Positions 38,915 to 47,814 of a stretch of DNA of 64,000 nt are shown piece by piece. The stretch comes from Acidimicrobiales bacterium (GTDB lineage Bacteria; Actinomycetota; Acidimicrobiia; Acidimicrobiales; Iamiaceae): NCBI GenBank assembly GCA_035630295.1, contig DASQKY010000020.1, forward strand, positions 62,001-126,000, read 5' to 3'. Position numbers and translations under genes: made by a program. The notes beneath the pieces were generated by a model. That model was not told the origin of the DNA. It did not search any database and was given only the letters and a program-made list of their open reading frames with translations. How positions within the stretch are numbered: position 1 is the first letter of the stretch; each line of letters starts with the position of its first letter.

Positions 38915-41059
38915 TCAGGCGGGGGTGGGGCGGGTGCGGATCAGGTCGAGGACCTGGGAGGCGGCGGTGGGGATGTTGGTGCCGGGGCCGAACACCGCGG
39001 CCACCCCCGTGTCCCGGAGGAACTGGTGGTCGCCGGGGGGGATGACCCCGCCGCACACCACCAGCACGTCGCCGGCCCCCGCGGCCCGCAGGGCCTCGAT
39101 GAGCTGGGGGACCAGGGTCTTGTGCCCGGCGGCCTGGGACGACACGCCGACCACGTGGACGTCGTTCTCCACCGCGTCGCGGGCGGCCTCGGCCGGGGTC
39201 TGGAACAGGGGGCCCACGTCCACGTCGAAGCCCAGGTCGGCGAAGGCGGTGGCGATGACCTTGGCCCCTCGGTCGTGGCCGTCCTGGCCCATCTTCACCA
39301 CCAGCATGCGGGGGCGGCGGCCCTCCTCGGCGGCGAAGGCGTCGACCTCGGCCCGGATGCGCTCGAAGCCCTCGTCGCCCTCGTAGCCCTGGCCGTACAC
39401 CCCCTGGAGGGTACGGACCTGGGCCGTGTGCCGGCCGAAGGTCGCCTCCATGGCGTCGCTCATCTCCCCGACGGTGGCCCGGGCCCGGGCCGCCTCGACG
39501 CACAGGGCCAGCAGGTTGGCGTCGCCGGCGGAGCCCTCCCGCAGGGCGGCCAGGGCCTTGTCGCAGGCCCCCTCGTCGCGGGTGGCCCGGATGCGCTCCA
39601 GCTTGGCCACCTGCTGGGCCAGCACGGCCCGGTTGTCGATGTCGAGCACGTCGACCTGCTCGGGGTCGGCCACGGTGTACTTGTTCACGCCCACCACCAC
39701 CTCGTCGCCCCGGTCGATGCGGGCCTGGCGCCGGGCCGCCGACTCCTCGATGCGCAGCTTGGGCATGCCCGACTCGACGGCCTTGGTCATGCCCCCCAGC
39801 TCCTCCACCTCGGCCATCAGGGTCCGGGCCCGATCGGCCAGGTCCCGGGTCAGGGCCTCGACGTAGTAGGAGCCGCCCAGCGGGTCGACCACGTGGGGGA
39901 TGCCGGTCTCCTCCTGGAGCACCAGCTGGGTGTTGCGGGCGATGCGGGCGCTGACGTCGGTGGGCAGGCCCAGGGCCTCGTCGAAGGCGTTGGTGTGCAG
40001 GCTCTGGGTGCCGCCCAGCACCGCGGCCATGGCCTCCACCGTGGTGCGGATCACGTTGTTGTACGGGTCCAGGGCGGTGAGCGACACCCCCGAGGTCTGG
40101 CAGTGGGTGCGGAGCATGAGCGACTTCGGGTCCTTCGGGGCGAACTGGCTCATGACCTCGTGCCACAGCAGGCGGGCGGCCCGCAGCTTGGCCACCTCCA
40201 TGAAGAAGTCCATGCCGATGGCGAAGAAGAAGCTGAGCCGGCCGGCGAAGCGGTCGACGTCGAGGCCCCGGTCCAGGGCGAAGCGGACGTACTCCAGCCC
40301 GTCGGCGATGGTGAAGGCCAGCTCCTGGTCGGCCGTGGCCCCCGCCTCCTGCATGTGGTAGCCGGAGATGGAGATCGAGTTGAACCGGGGCATGTGGTCG
40401 GCCGTGTACTCGATGATGTCCGAGACGATCCGCATGCTCGGCTCGGGCGGGTAGATGTAGGTGTTCCGGACCATGAACTCCTTGAGGATGTCGTTCTGGA
40501 TGGTCCCCGACAGCTGGGCCCGGTCGACCCCCTGCTCCTCGCCGGCCACGATGAAGCTGGCCAGGCAGGGCAGCACCGCCCCGTTCATGGTCATCGACAC
40601 CGACATCTTCTCCAACGGGATGCCGTCGAAGAGGATCTTCATGTCCTCCACCGAGTCGATGGCCACGCCGGCCTTGCCCACGTCGCCCTCCACCCGGGGG
40701 TGGTCGGAGTCGTAGCCCCGGTGGGTGGCCAGGTCGAAGGCCACCGACACGCCCTGCTGGCCGGCAGCCAGGTTGCGCCGGTAGAAGGCGTTGGACTCCT
40801 CGGCGGTGGAGAACCCGGCGTACTGGCGGATGGTCCACGGCCGGTTGCTGTACATGGTGGCCCGCACGCCCCGGGTGAAGGGCGGGAAGCCGGGCAGGGT
40901 GCCGGTCTCGACCTCGGCCACGTCGGCCGCGGTGTAGAGGGGCTTGACGTCGATGCCCTCGGGGCGGGTGCGGACCAGCTCGTCCGGGTCGCGGCCCTTG
41001 AGGTCCCGGCCGGCCTGGGCCCGCCAGTCGTCCAGGGTCGGCTCGGCGTCGCTCGTCAC
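38915..41059 (-). CDS. mutB: Methylmalonyl-CoA mutase, catalytic (large) subunit
   Basis: 714 residues, full length. The substrate barrel has [20 protein letters not shown] (with the CoA-site Tyr and Arg), [18 protein letters not shown], and [20 protein letters not shown] with the catalytic His near 233. The B12 domain has the cobalt-ligand motif [14 protein letters not shown] (His near 593) and [15 protein letters not shown]. It interconverts methylmalonyl-CoA and succinyl-CoA with adenosylcobalamin. No small-subunit gene (mutA) is adjacent, so it may act as a homodimer or with a subunit encoded elsewhere. GTG with TAACCT seven bases upstream. Confidence 0.97.
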   Translation of the reverse strand: MTSDAEPTLDDWRAQAGRDLKGRDPDELVRTRPEGIDVKPLYTAADVAEVETGTLPGFPPFTRGVRATMYSNRPWTIRQYAGFSTAEESNAFYRRNLAAGQQGVSVAFDLATHRGYDSDHPRVEGDVGKAGVAIDSVEDMKILFDGIPLEKMSVSMTMNGAVLPCLASFIVAGEEQGVDRAQLSGTIQNDILKEFMVRNTYIYPPEPSMRIVSDIIEYTADHMPRFNSISISGYHMQEAGATADQELAFTIADGLEYVRFALDRGLDVDRFAGRLSFFFAIGMDFFMEVAKLRAARLLWHEVMSQFAPKDPKSLMLRTHCQTSGVSLTALDPYNNVIRTTVEAMAAVLGGTQSLHTNAFDEALGLPTDVSARIARNTQLVLQEETGIPHVVDPLGGSYYVEALTRDLADRARTLMAEVEELGGMTKAVESGMPKLRIEESAARRQARIDRGDEVVVGVNKYTVADPEQVDVLDIDNRAVLAQQVAKLERIRATRDEGACDKALAALREGSAGDANLLALCVEAARARATVGEMSDAMEATFGRHTAQVRTLQGVYGQGYEGDEGFERIRAEVDAFAAEEGRRPRMLVVKMGQDGHDRGAKVIATAFADLGFDVDVGPLFQTPAEAARDAVENDVHVVGVSSQAAGHKTLVPQLIEALRAAGAGDVLVVCGGVIPPGDHQFLRDTGVAAVFGPGTNIPTAASQVLDLIRTRPTPA

Positions 41060-41066
41060 CCGGCCG

Positions 41067-41072
41067 AGGTTA
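41067..41072 (-). promoter_or_regulatory. -10 box TAACCT, leaderless mutase gene
   Basis: TAACCT on the minus strand, 7 bases before the GTG at 41059. Confidence 0.5.
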
Positions 41073-41081
41073 CGGCTCGCC

Positions 41082-41110
41082 CCCCCGGCGCCCCAAGGGC
41101 GCGCCGGGGG
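41082..41110 (-). terminator. Hairpin after His-rich membrane protein gene
   Basis: CCCCCGGCGC and GCGCCGGGGG form a perfect 10-bp stem with a 9-base loop, 14 bases beyond the stop at 41124. Confidence 0.65.
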
Positions 41111-41123
41111 CGGGGCCTGTCGG

Positions 41124-42422
41124 TCAGGCGCCGTGGGCGTGGTCGCAGAGGCGCTCCTCGCCCTCCTCGATCTGGCCGGCGCCGACCCCCTCCAGGGCGG
41201 CGAAGGGGCCGCACCGGTGGGATTCGATCCACACGTGGATCATGGGCACCGGGGTGAACTTCTGCAGCGGGGCCTCGCAGGTCCCGCCCACCTCGGTCAC
41301 GCCGACCACCCGGGGGTGGTCTCCCGGCGTGAAGCACAGGTCGTCGTGGATGTGCCACTGGGTCAGCGGGCCGCCCACCTCGGGCACCGTGTCCAGCGTG
41401 ACCCCGGGCTCGGCCATGAACATGGCCGACACCAGGCGCTTGCCGCCGCCGCTGGTGTCGTAGACCAGCGCCTCGGGGTGATCGGGATCGAGGGTCCGAC
41501 CGTCGGAGAGGTAGTCCCAGTGGATGTAGTGCTCGTGGCCGGTGAACCCGTCGCCGATGGACTTGAAGCCGGCGGCCTCGGCGGTGGCCACGTCGGCGAA
41601 GTGGGGCAGGCGGATCAGGGTGATGGCGATGAGGTTCTCGGCCCGGGCCTGCTGCTCGGGGGTCACGCCCTCGACCCCGCTCAGGTCCAGGGGCAGCGCC
41701 GGGTCGTAGGGGGTGGGGGCCACCGCCGCGGAGGCGCCGTGCGCACCTTCCGGGTGGTCACCCTCGGGCTGGTCGCCGGCCGGGTGGTCGCCCTCGGCGT
41801 GGTCGCCGTCGGCGTGGTCGGCGGCGTCGCCGTGGGGATGGTCGGCCGCGGCCTCGTCACCGTGGCCCCCGGCGTGGGAGTGGGAGCCGGCCGAGACCAT
41901 GGCCGCCACCGAGAGGGCGGCCACCGGCAGGGCCAGGAGCGCCAGGCGCGGCCCCCGGGCCGGGCGGGCCGCCCGGCCCGGCCGGCGGGGCACGCCGGTG
42001 GTCACCAGCTCGCGCCCGGCCAGGGCCACGGCCACCACGGCCAGGGCGGCGGCGGCCCCGTCGGCCAGTTGGACCGACTCCGAGACGTCGAGCCCGTCGA
42101 CGAACCCGATGCCCACCGTCTTGGCCAGCAGCCAGCCCCCGAGGGCGCCGAGATGGATCGCCGCGCCGGCGGCCAGCAGCAGGCGCCCGCCGCGAGGTCG
42201 GGCCAGGGCGGCGGCGCCCCAGGCCACCTGGAGGGCGGCCACGACGGTGAAGGCCAGGGTGGCGGGCCGGTGCTCGCTGTGCACGCCGATGGCCGCAGCG
42301 TGGATGGCCCCCGCCCCCAGGGAGGCCAGCGCGGCGGTCCCCATGCCCAGCGTCACCGCGGCGGGTGACGGGGGGGCGGGAGGGACGGGCCCCTCGGTGG
42401 GCTCGTGCGGCGTGGTGATCAC
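41124..42422 (-). CDS. Membrane protein with His/Asp-rich repeat and conserved exported domain
   Basis: 432 residues. The N-terminal half has five or six helices (for example [22 protein letters not shown] and [20 protein letters not shown]). Then comes a His/Asp/Gly-rich segment (about 188-235) with [10 protein letters not shown] and five copies of the pentapeptide D-H/Q-A/P-x-G. The last 190 residues form a domain with conserved His: [34 protein letters not shown] and [20 protein letters not shown], plus three cysteines. I recall this C-terminal domain as an uncharacterised actinobacterial family. Metal binding (Zn, Ni, Cu or Fe) is inferred. GTG at 42422 has GAGGAG four bases upstream. Divergent from a small exported protein. 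Confidence 0.85.
   Translation of the reverse strand: MITTPHEPTEGPVPPAPPSPAAVTLGMGTAALASLGAGAIHAAAIGVHSEHRPATLAFTVVAALQVAWGAAALARPRGGRLLLAAGAAIHLGALGGWLLAKTVGIGFVDGLDVSESVQLADGAAAALAVVAVALAGRELVTTGVPRRPGRAARPARGPRLALLALPVAALSVAAMVSAGSHSHAGGHGDEAAADHPHGDAADHADGDHAEGDHPAGDQPEGDHPEGAHGASAAVAPTPYDPALPLDLSGVEGVTPEQQARAENLIAITLIRLPHFADVATAEAAGFKSIGDGFTGHEHYIHWDYLSDGRTLDPDHPEALVYDTSGGGKRLVSAMFMAEPGVTLDTVPEVGGPLTQWHIHDDLCFTPGDHPRVVGVTEVGGTCEAPLQKFTPVPMIHVWIESHRCGPFAALEGVGAGQIEEGEERLCDHAHGA
41745..41819 (-). repeat. 15-bp tandem repeat coding D-H-x-x-G pentapeptides
   Basis: Five 15-base units in frame, reading [20 protein letters not shown] and DHPEG on the minus strand. The His at position 2 is kept in four of five units. 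Confidence 0.85.
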
Positions 42423-42532
42423 AGTGCTCCTCGGTCGATCTGCCAAGGCTACGCCGCCTCCGGCCACGGTGTGACGTCGACCACGGCCCGGCGTTCAGGT
42501 TCACCCGGTCGGGGGGCGGGCGGCCGGGGCCG

Positions 42533-42538
42533 TAACGT
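42533..42538 (+). promoter_or_regulatory. -10 box TAACGT, leaderless leader ORF
   Basis: TAACGT, 6 bases before the ATG at 42545. It gives the same spacing as the other leaderless genes but points to an 11-codon ORF rather than to the protein starting at 42577. Confidence 0.5.
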
Positions 42539-42544
42539 GGCCCC

Positions 42545-42580
42545 ATGGAACGGGTCGCCCGGCGGCGAGAAGCACGGTGA
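42545..42580 (+). CDS. Putative 11-residue leader peptide MERVARRREAR
   Basis: ATG six bases after the -10 box TAACGT, then ten codons and TGA. Five of eleven residues are arginine. The TGA (42578-42580) overlaps the GTG (42577-42579) of the downstream exported protein, so ribosomes ending here could restart there. Proposed as a leaderless upstream ORF that sets translation of the next gene; no experimental or family support is known to me. Confidence 0.45.
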   Translation: MERVARRREAR

Positions 42581-43074
42581 GCCGGCTCCTGGTGGTGGCG
42601 GCCGCCCTCTGCCTGGTGGCCGGGGCCGTCCTGGGGGCGTGGGGCTGGGAGGACCGGGAGGCCTCGGCCCGGCGCATCGTGCCCACCCCCGAGAGCCGCG
42701 GGGGCCTGGGCGTGTTCGAGGGGAGCGAGGGCCGCCGCGAGGAGGCCTGCCAGCGGCTGTTCGCCGTCGCCACCCTGCAGGTGCCCCGCCCCGAGGCGTC
42801 GGGGTGGCCGGGTGGGCCGGGGGAGCCGGGCGGTGCGCCCCGGAGCTCCGAGGCCGACCCGGAGCAGGTGGCCCGGACCTTCGCCCTGCTCCTCGATCCC
42901 GGGATGATCGAGGACGTGCCCGAGTTGGCCCAGGACCCCGAGGTGGTCCGGACCATGGCCGACCTCCGGGCCGCCCTGCGGCGTGTCATCGACGAGCAGC
43001 GCGACCCCTACCAGGACCGCGACGTGAGCCAGGCCGCCGGGGCGCTGGGCCTGGCCCTCATCGCCGTCTGCTGA
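42577..43074 (+). CDS. Small exported or membrane-anchored protein, unknown
   Basis: 165 residues. An N-terminal hydrophobic helix (LLVVAAALCLVAGAVLGAWGW, about 4-24) can be a signal or anchor. The rest is soluble, acidic and helical: EGRREEACQRLFAVATLQVPRP, a Gly/Pro linker, then DPEQVARTFALLLDPGMIEDVPELAQD and AALRRVIDEQRDPYQDRD. Two cysteines outside the helix (near 59 and at the very C-terminus) might pair. I do not recognise the family. GTG at 42577 overlaps the stop of the leader ORF. Divergent from the His-rich membrane protein. Confidence 0.75.
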   Translation: MSRLLVVAAALCLVAGAVLGAWGWEDREASARRIVPTPESRGGLGVFEGSEGRREEACQRLFAVATLQVPRPEASGWPGGPGEPGGAPRSSEADPEQVARTFALLLDPGMIEDVPELAQDPEVVRTMADLRAALRRVIDEQRDPYQDRDVSQAAGALGLALIAVC

Positions 43075-43088
43075 CCAGCGGCCCTCGG

Positions 43089-43094
43089 TAGCCT
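43089..43094 (+). promoter_or_regulatory. -10 box TAGCCT, leaderless start at 43101
   Basis: TAGCCT, 6 bases before the ATG at 43101. Confidence 0.5.
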
Positions 43095-43100
43095 CCGGGC

Positions 43101-44465
43101 ATGGCTCACCGCTTCGTCGTCATCGGGGGAGGGCCCGCCGGCAACCAGGCCGCGACCACCGCGGCCCGCCTCGGGGCCGAGGTCACCGTGGTCGAGCGGG
43201 ACGTGGTGGGTGGGGCCGCCCACCTGCGGGACTGCATCCCGTCCAAGGCCATGATCGCCACCGGCGGGACCATGGAGGAGCTGCGCCGGGTGGCGGGCAT
43301 GGGCCTGGACCCGGTCGAGCCCGGCCTGGACCTGTCCGGGTTGCGGGACCGCATCGACGGGATCGAGGCCCGCCTGGAGCGCTCGGTCACCGGGCTGCTG
43401 GAGAGCCAGGGGGTGCGCATCATCAGCGGCACCGGCTGCTTCGTGAGCCCCCACGAGGTGGAGGTCACCCCGGCCGGCGGCACCGAGCCCGAGGTGCTGG
43501 TGGCCGACACGGTGGTGCTGGCCACCGGCAGCCGGCCCCGCATCCCCGACTGGGCCCCCATCGACGGCGACCGGGTGCTCACCACCCGCCACGCCTACCC
43601 GCCGCCGGCCCTGCCCGAGCACCTGGTGGTGATCGGCTCCGGGGTCACCGGCGTGGAGTTCGTGCACATGTTCTCGGCCTTCGGGTGCCAGGTCACCCTC
43701 ATCGTGAGCCGCCAGCAGGTGCTGCCCCAGAAGGACCCCGAGGTGGCCGCGGTGCTGGAGGACGACTTCCTCCGGCGCGGGGTCAGCCTGTTCAAGGGGG
43801 CCCGGGCCGAGGGCATCGACGTCGGCCCGGACGGGGTGGCGGTGCGCTGCGACGACGGCCGGGTGGCCCGGGGGAGCCACGCCCTGCTGTGCATCGGCTC
43901 CATCCCCAACTCCGAGGACCTGGGCCTCGACGCCGCCGGGGTGAAGGCCGAGGGGGGCTACGTGGTGATCGACCACAACTGCCGCTCCTCGGTGCCCCAC
44001 GTCTACGCCGCCGGTGACCTGTCGGGGAAGCTGCCGCTGTCGTCGGTGGCCTCCATGCAGGGGCGCAAGATCGCCGAGCACGCCCTGGGCCTCCACCAGG
44101 GCCCGCACCGGCACCTCGACTACGACAAGGCCGCCTCGGCCATCTTCACCGACCCGGAGATCGCCGATGTGGGCCTGGCCGAGGCCGAGGCCTTCGCCAG
44201 CGGCCGGAAGGTGCGGGTCACCAAGGTGCCGTTCTCGGCCTCGGCCAAGGCGCTGATCAACGACGACTCCCGGGGCTTCGTGAAGATCATCTCGGACCCG
44301 GCCACCGGGGTGGTGATGGGGGGCTCCATCGTGGGCCAGCACGCCGCGGAGCTCATCTCGGTCCTGGCCCTGGCCGTCACCGCCGGGCTGAAGGTCACCG
44401 ACATCGTCGAGAGCCTGCTCGTGCACCCGGCCCTGGCCGAGTCGCTGGCCGACGCCGCCGAGTAG
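43101..44465 (+). CDS. NAD(P)H-quinone reductase-like flavoprotein (LpdA type)
   Basis: 454 residues, pyridine nucleotide-disulfide oxidoreductase fold. FAD site FVVIGGGPAGNQAATTAARLGAEV, NAD(P) site LVVIGSGVTGVEFVHMFSAFG, second FAD motif VYAAGDLSG, and a dimerisation domain from about 340. The redox site reads GGAAHLRDCIPSKAM: only one cysteine where lipoamide dehydrogenase has CxxxxC, so it is not a dihydrolipoamide dehydrogenase. The same feature marks mycobacterial LpdA (Rv3303c), an NAD(P)H:quinone reductase. An RDD protein follows 7 bases downstream. Confidence 0.93.
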   Translation: MAHRFVVIGGGPAGNQAATTAARLGAEVTVVERDVVGGAAHLRDCIPSKAMIATGGTMEELRRVAGMGLDPVEPGLDLSGLRDRIDGIEARLERSVTGLLESQGVRIISGTGCFVSPHEVEVTPAGGTEPEVLVADTVVLATGSRPRIPDWAPIDGDRVLTTRHAYPPPALPEHLVVIGSGVTGVEFVHMFSAFGCQVTLIVSRQQVLPQKDPEVAAVLEDDFLRRGVSLFKGARAEGIDVGPDGVAVRCDDGRVARGSHALLCIGSIPNSEDLGLDAAGVKAEGGYVVIDHNCRSSVPHVYAAGDLSGKLPLSSVASMQGRKIAEHALGLHQGPHRHLDYDKAASAIFTDPEIADVGLAEAEAFASGRKVRVTKVPFSASAKALINDDSRGFVKIISDPATGVVMGGSIVGQHAAELISVLALAVTAGLKVTDIVESLLVHPALAESLADAAE

Positions 44466-44472
44466 GCGCCCG

Positions 44473-45006
44473 GTGGACACCCCCGCCCCGTCCGCGGCCG
44501 AGCGCTTCCCCAACGGGCCGCAGTCGTTCCCGGCCGCCGGGGCCAACTCGCTGGCCACCATCTCCCGCCGGTGGCTGGCCCGAGGGGTCGACGCCGTGCT
44601 GATCGGCGTCCCGGTGCTGCTGGCCACCAGCGTCGTCCTGGTGCTCCAGGCCGCCGGCGATCCCTCCGCCGAGCCGGCCGACGCCGCCGGGCCCACCGCC
44701 CAGGCCGTCACCTGGGGAGCCCTGGTGGCGGTGGCCGTCCTCTACGAGACGGTGACGGTCACCCTGTGGGGCCAGACGCTGGGGAAGCTGCTGCTCGGCA
44801 TCCGGGTGGCCCGGCAGGTCAACGGGCGCTGCCCCCTGTGGTGGGAGGCGGCCGTGCGGATCGCCCTCCCGGGGGTGGTGGCCACCGTGCCCCACCCGCT
44901 GGCCAAGGCGGCGGCCATGGCGCTGTACGCGGCGGCCATGTTCGACCCCCTGCGGCGGGGCGTGGCCGATCGGGCCGCCGGCACGGTGGTGGTCCGCACC
45001 CGCTGA
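44473..45006 (+). CDS. RDD family membrane protein
   Basis: 177 residues. SRRWLARGVDAVLIGVPVLLA carries the Arg-Asp of the RDD family (PF06271), followed by two more helices (AVTWGALVAVAVLYETVTV and GKLLLGIRVARQ, the usual second signature with TLGKLLLGIRV) and a final DPLRRGVADRAAGTVVV. Role unknown, sometimes linked to transport. It starts with GTG 7 bases after the flavoprotein stop and is probably co-transcribed with it. Confidence 0.88.
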   Translation: MDTPAPSAAERFPNGPQSFPAAGANSLATISRRWLARGVDAVLIGVPVLLATSVVLVLQAAGDPSAEPADAAGPTAQAVTWGALVAVAVLYETVTVTLWGQTLGKLLLGIRVARQVNGRCPLWWEAAVRIALPGVVATVPHPLAKAAAMALYAAAMFDPLRRGVADRAAGTVVVRTR

Positions 45007-45029
45007 CCGCGCCCCCGCTGGCGGGCGGG

Positions 45030-46805
45030 CTACTCGATGACGAGGACGACGTCGCCGGCGGCCACGGTCTGGCCGGCCTCGACCTTGACCTCGGCCACGG
45101 TGCCGTCCTTGCCCGCGGTGATGGCGTTCTCCATCTTCATGGCCTCGAGCAGGCAGACGGTCTGGCCGGCGGTGACCTCGTCGCCGGCGGCCACGGTGAC
45201 CTTCACGATGGTGCCCTGCATGGGCACGGTGACCGAGCCCGAGCCGGCCGCCGCCGCGCCGGCACCGCCGGCCCCCTTGCGGCGGGGGCGGGGGGTGGCC
45301 GCGCCGCCGGCCGCGGCCACCGGGGCCATGGCCGAGGCCGGGACCCACATGGCCACCGAGAAGCGCTTGCCGTTGACCTCGACGTCGACGTCGCGGCGGA
45401 CCTTCTCCTCCGGCTCGGCGCCGTCCTCGGCCGCCGGGGGGGTCGGCTCGGCGCCCACGCCGCTCAGGTCGAGGGTCTCCTCCACCCACTTGGTGGAGTG
45501 ACGGGCGGCCCTGAAGTCGTCGTGGGCCAGGATGGCCAGGTCGGCCGGGAGGGTGGTCTTGATGCCCTCGATGCGGAACTCGCGGATGGCCCGCTCCATG
45601 CGGCCGATGGCGGTGGCCCGGTCCGAGCCCCACACCACCAGCTTCCCGACCAGGTTGTCGTAGTACTGGCTGACCTCGTCGCCGGCGGTGTAGCCGCCGT
45701 CCCAGCGCACGCCGAAGCCCTGGGGGACCGCCATCTCGGTGATGCGCCCGGGGGAGGGGAGGAACTTCCCCCCGGCGGGGTCCTCGGCGTTGACCCGGAC
45801 CTCGATGGCCCAGCCCCGCAGGTCGACGTCGTCCTGGGTGAAGGACAGGGGCTCTCCGGAGGCCACCCGGATCTGCTCCCGCACCAGGTCGATGCCCGAG
45901 ATCAGCTCGGTGACCGGGTGCTCGACCTGGAGGCGGGTGTTCATCTCCAGGAACCAGAACTCGCCGTCCTGGTAGAGGAACTCGACGGTGCCGGCGTTGT
46001 AGTAGCCGCAGGCCTTGGCCACCTTGACCGCGGCCTCGCCCATGGCCTGGCGGGTCTCGGCCGGGAAGTCGGGGGCCGGGGCCTCCTCGATCAGCTTCTG
46101 GTGGCGGCGCTGGGCCGAGCAGTCGCGCTCGCCCACCCAGACGACGTTGCCGTGGGTGTCGCCGATGATCTGCATCTCGACGTGGCGGGGCTGGGTCAGG
46201 TAGCGCTCGACGTAGCACTCGTCGCGGCCGAAGCCCTTGAGCGCCTCGGACTGGGCCGACTCCAGGGCCGAGTGGGCCTCCTCGGCGCTGCGCACCACCC
46301 GCATGCCCCGGCCGCCGCCGCCGTAGGCCGCCTTGATGGCCACCGGCCAGCCGTGCTCGGTCCCGAAGGCCACCACCTCGTCGCCCGAGGCCAGGAACTC
46401 GGTGGTGCCGGGGACGCCCTCCACCCCGGCCTCCTGGGCCGCGATGCGGCTCGACACCTTGTCCCCCATGACCTCGATGGCCTCGGGGGGCGGGCCGATG
46501 AAGGCGACGCCCCGCTCGGTGATGGCCCGGGCGAAGTCGGTGTTCTCGGAGAAGAAGCCGTAGCCCGGGTGGACCCCGTCGGCCCCGCTCTGCTCGATGA
46601 CCTCGAGGATCTTCTCGGTGTTGAGGTAGCTCTCGGCCGCCGTCTGGCCCCCGAGGGCGAAGGCCTCGTCCGCGATGCGGACGTGGAGGGCGTCGCGGTC
46701 GAGCTCGGAGTAGACCGCCACGGTCTCGATGCCGAGCTCCTGGCAGGCGCGGATCACCCGGACGGCGATCTCGCCCCGGTTGGCGATGAGGATCTTCGAG
46801 AGCAC
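45030..46805 (-). CDS. Acetyl-/propionyl-CoA carboxylase alpha subunit (biotin carboxylase plus biotin carrier)
   Basis: 591 residues. Biotin carboxylase (about 1-450): KILIANRGEIAVRVIRA, ATP-grasp loop KAAYGGGGRGMRVV, DCSAQRRHQKLIEEAPAP, FLEMNTRLQVEHPVTE. A linker with an Ala/Gly/Arg-rich stretch follows, then the biotinyl domain (about 520-591) with LLEAMKMENAI (biotin Lys near 557). It carboxylates the biotin that a beta subunit (not in the window) uses on acetyl- or propionyl-CoA. Propionyl-CoA use would feed methylmalonyl-CoA to the mutase at 38915. GTG with AGGAAG five bases upstream; divergent from birA. Confidence 0.96.
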   Translation of the reverse strand: MLSKILIANRGEIAVRVIRACQELGIETVAVYSELDRDALHVRIADEAFALGGQTAAESYLNTEKILEVIEQSGADGVHPGYGFFSENTDFARAITERGVAFIGPPPEAIEVMGDKVSSRIAAQEAGVEGVPGTTEFLASGDEVVAFGTEHGWPVAIKAAYGGGGRGMRVVRSAEEAHSALESAQSEALKGFGRDECYVERYLTQPRHVEMQIIGDTHGNVVWVGERDCSAQRRHQKLIEEAPAPDFPAETRQAMGEAAVKVAKACGYYNAGTVEFLYQDGEFWFLEMNTRLQVEHPVTELISGIDLVREQIRVASGEPLSFTQDDVDLRGWAIEVRVNAEDPAGGKFLPSPGRITEMAVPQGFGVRWDGGYTAGDEVSQYYDNLVGKLVVWGSDRATAIGRMERAIREFRIEGIKTTLPADLAILAHDDFRAARHSTKWVEETLDLSGVGAEPTPPAAEDGAEPEEKVRRDVDVEVNGKRFSVAMWVPASAMAPVAAAGGAATPRPRRKGAGGAGAAAAGSGSVTVPMQGTIVKVTVAAGDEVTAGQTVCLLEAMKMENAITAGKDGTVAEVKVEAGQTVAAGDVVLVIE

Positions 46806-46900
46806 GGCGCCTTCCTAGGCGACCCGGGGGTGTCGAGGCCAGCACGGGCCCGAGGTGGAGGGGGACGGGCCCGGGTGCGCCGTGGCCTAGACACTCCGGG

Positions 46901-47770
46901 ATGGAGCCCTCGACCTCCTTCGATGTCGATCGGGTGCGGTCCGCTCTGGCCGGCACCCGTTTCGGCGACGTGCGCTGGGGGGCCGAGACCGGCTCCACCA
47001 ACGCCGACCTGCTGGCCCTGGCCGCCCAGGGCGAGCCCGAGGGCATCGTGCTGGGCGCCGACCACCAGACCGCCGGGCGGGGCCGGCGGGGCCGGACGTG
47101 GACCGCGCCCCCCGGTGCCGCCGTGCTGGTGTCGGTGCTGGCCCGGCCCCCGGCCCCGGCGGTGGAGCTGGTGCTGCCGGCCATGGCCGTGGCCGCGGCC
47201 GAGGCGGTGGAGCAGGTGTGCGGGGTGGCGCCGGGCATCAAGTGGCCCAACGACCTGGTCGTCCCGGCCGCCGGTGGCGGCCCGGACCGCAAGCTGGCCG
47301 GCCTGCTGGCCGAGGTGGCCTGGCCCCCCGGCGCCGACGTGGCCTCGGGGTGGGCGCCGCCCCCGGCCGGCCAGCGGGTGACGGTGGTGGGGGGGATGGG
47401 CCTCAACGTCCGGGCCGCGGGGCGGGCCCCGGAGCTGGAGGGCCTGGCCGTGGCCTGCGACGAGCTGGGAGGCGGCGTCCCCAGCCGGGAGGACCTGGTG
47501 GCGGCCTGGCTGGGCCGCCTCGACCACTGGTACCGCTGCGCCGTCGGGGTCGCCCGGGGAGGAGACGACGACGGGCCGGGCCGGCTGTGGGAGGCCTGGC
47601 GGGCCCGCTCGGCCACCCTGGGCCGGCGGGTGCGCATCGACCTGGGCGCCGACGACGTCGAGGGCCAGGCGGTGGACGTCACCCCGGAGGGCCGGCTGGT
47701 GGTCCGCACCCTGGCGGGGGAGGACCGGACCCTGGCCGTGGGCGACGTGACCCACCTCCGCCCGGCCTGA
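46901..47770 (+). CDS. birA: Biotin-[acetyl-CoA-carboxylase] ligase
   Basis: 289 residues, class I ligase without the N-terminal DNA-binding domain. GAETGSTNADLLALA, the biotinyl-AMP loop ADHQTAGRGRRGRTW, IKWPNDLVV and VVGGMGLNVR identify it. A C-terminal SH3-like domain (VRIDLGADDVEGQAVDVTPEGRLVV) closes the protein. It charges the biotin carrier domain of the divergently encoded carboxylase, 95 bp away. The ATG has GACACT/TAGACA 5-7 bases upstream, a weaker leaderless-type box. Confidence 0.95.
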   Translation: MEPSTSFDVDRVRSALAGTRFGDVRWGAETGSTNADLLALAAQGEPEGIVLGADHQTAGRGRRGRTWTAPPGAAVLVSVLARPPAPAVELVLPAMAVAAAEAVEQVCGVAPGIKWPNDLVVPAAGGGPDRKLAGLLAEVAWPPGADVASGWAPPPAGQRVTVVGGMGLNVRAAGRAPELEGLAVACDELGGGVPSREDLVAAWLGRLDHWYRCAVGVARGGDDDGPGRLWEAWRARSATLGRRVRIDLGADDVEGQAVDVTPEGRLVVRTLAGEDRTLAVGDVTHLRPA

Positions 47771-47814
47771 CCCGACCGAGCGGCTCGGGGCCGAGGCCGA
47801 GCGGGCGCCGGCGG

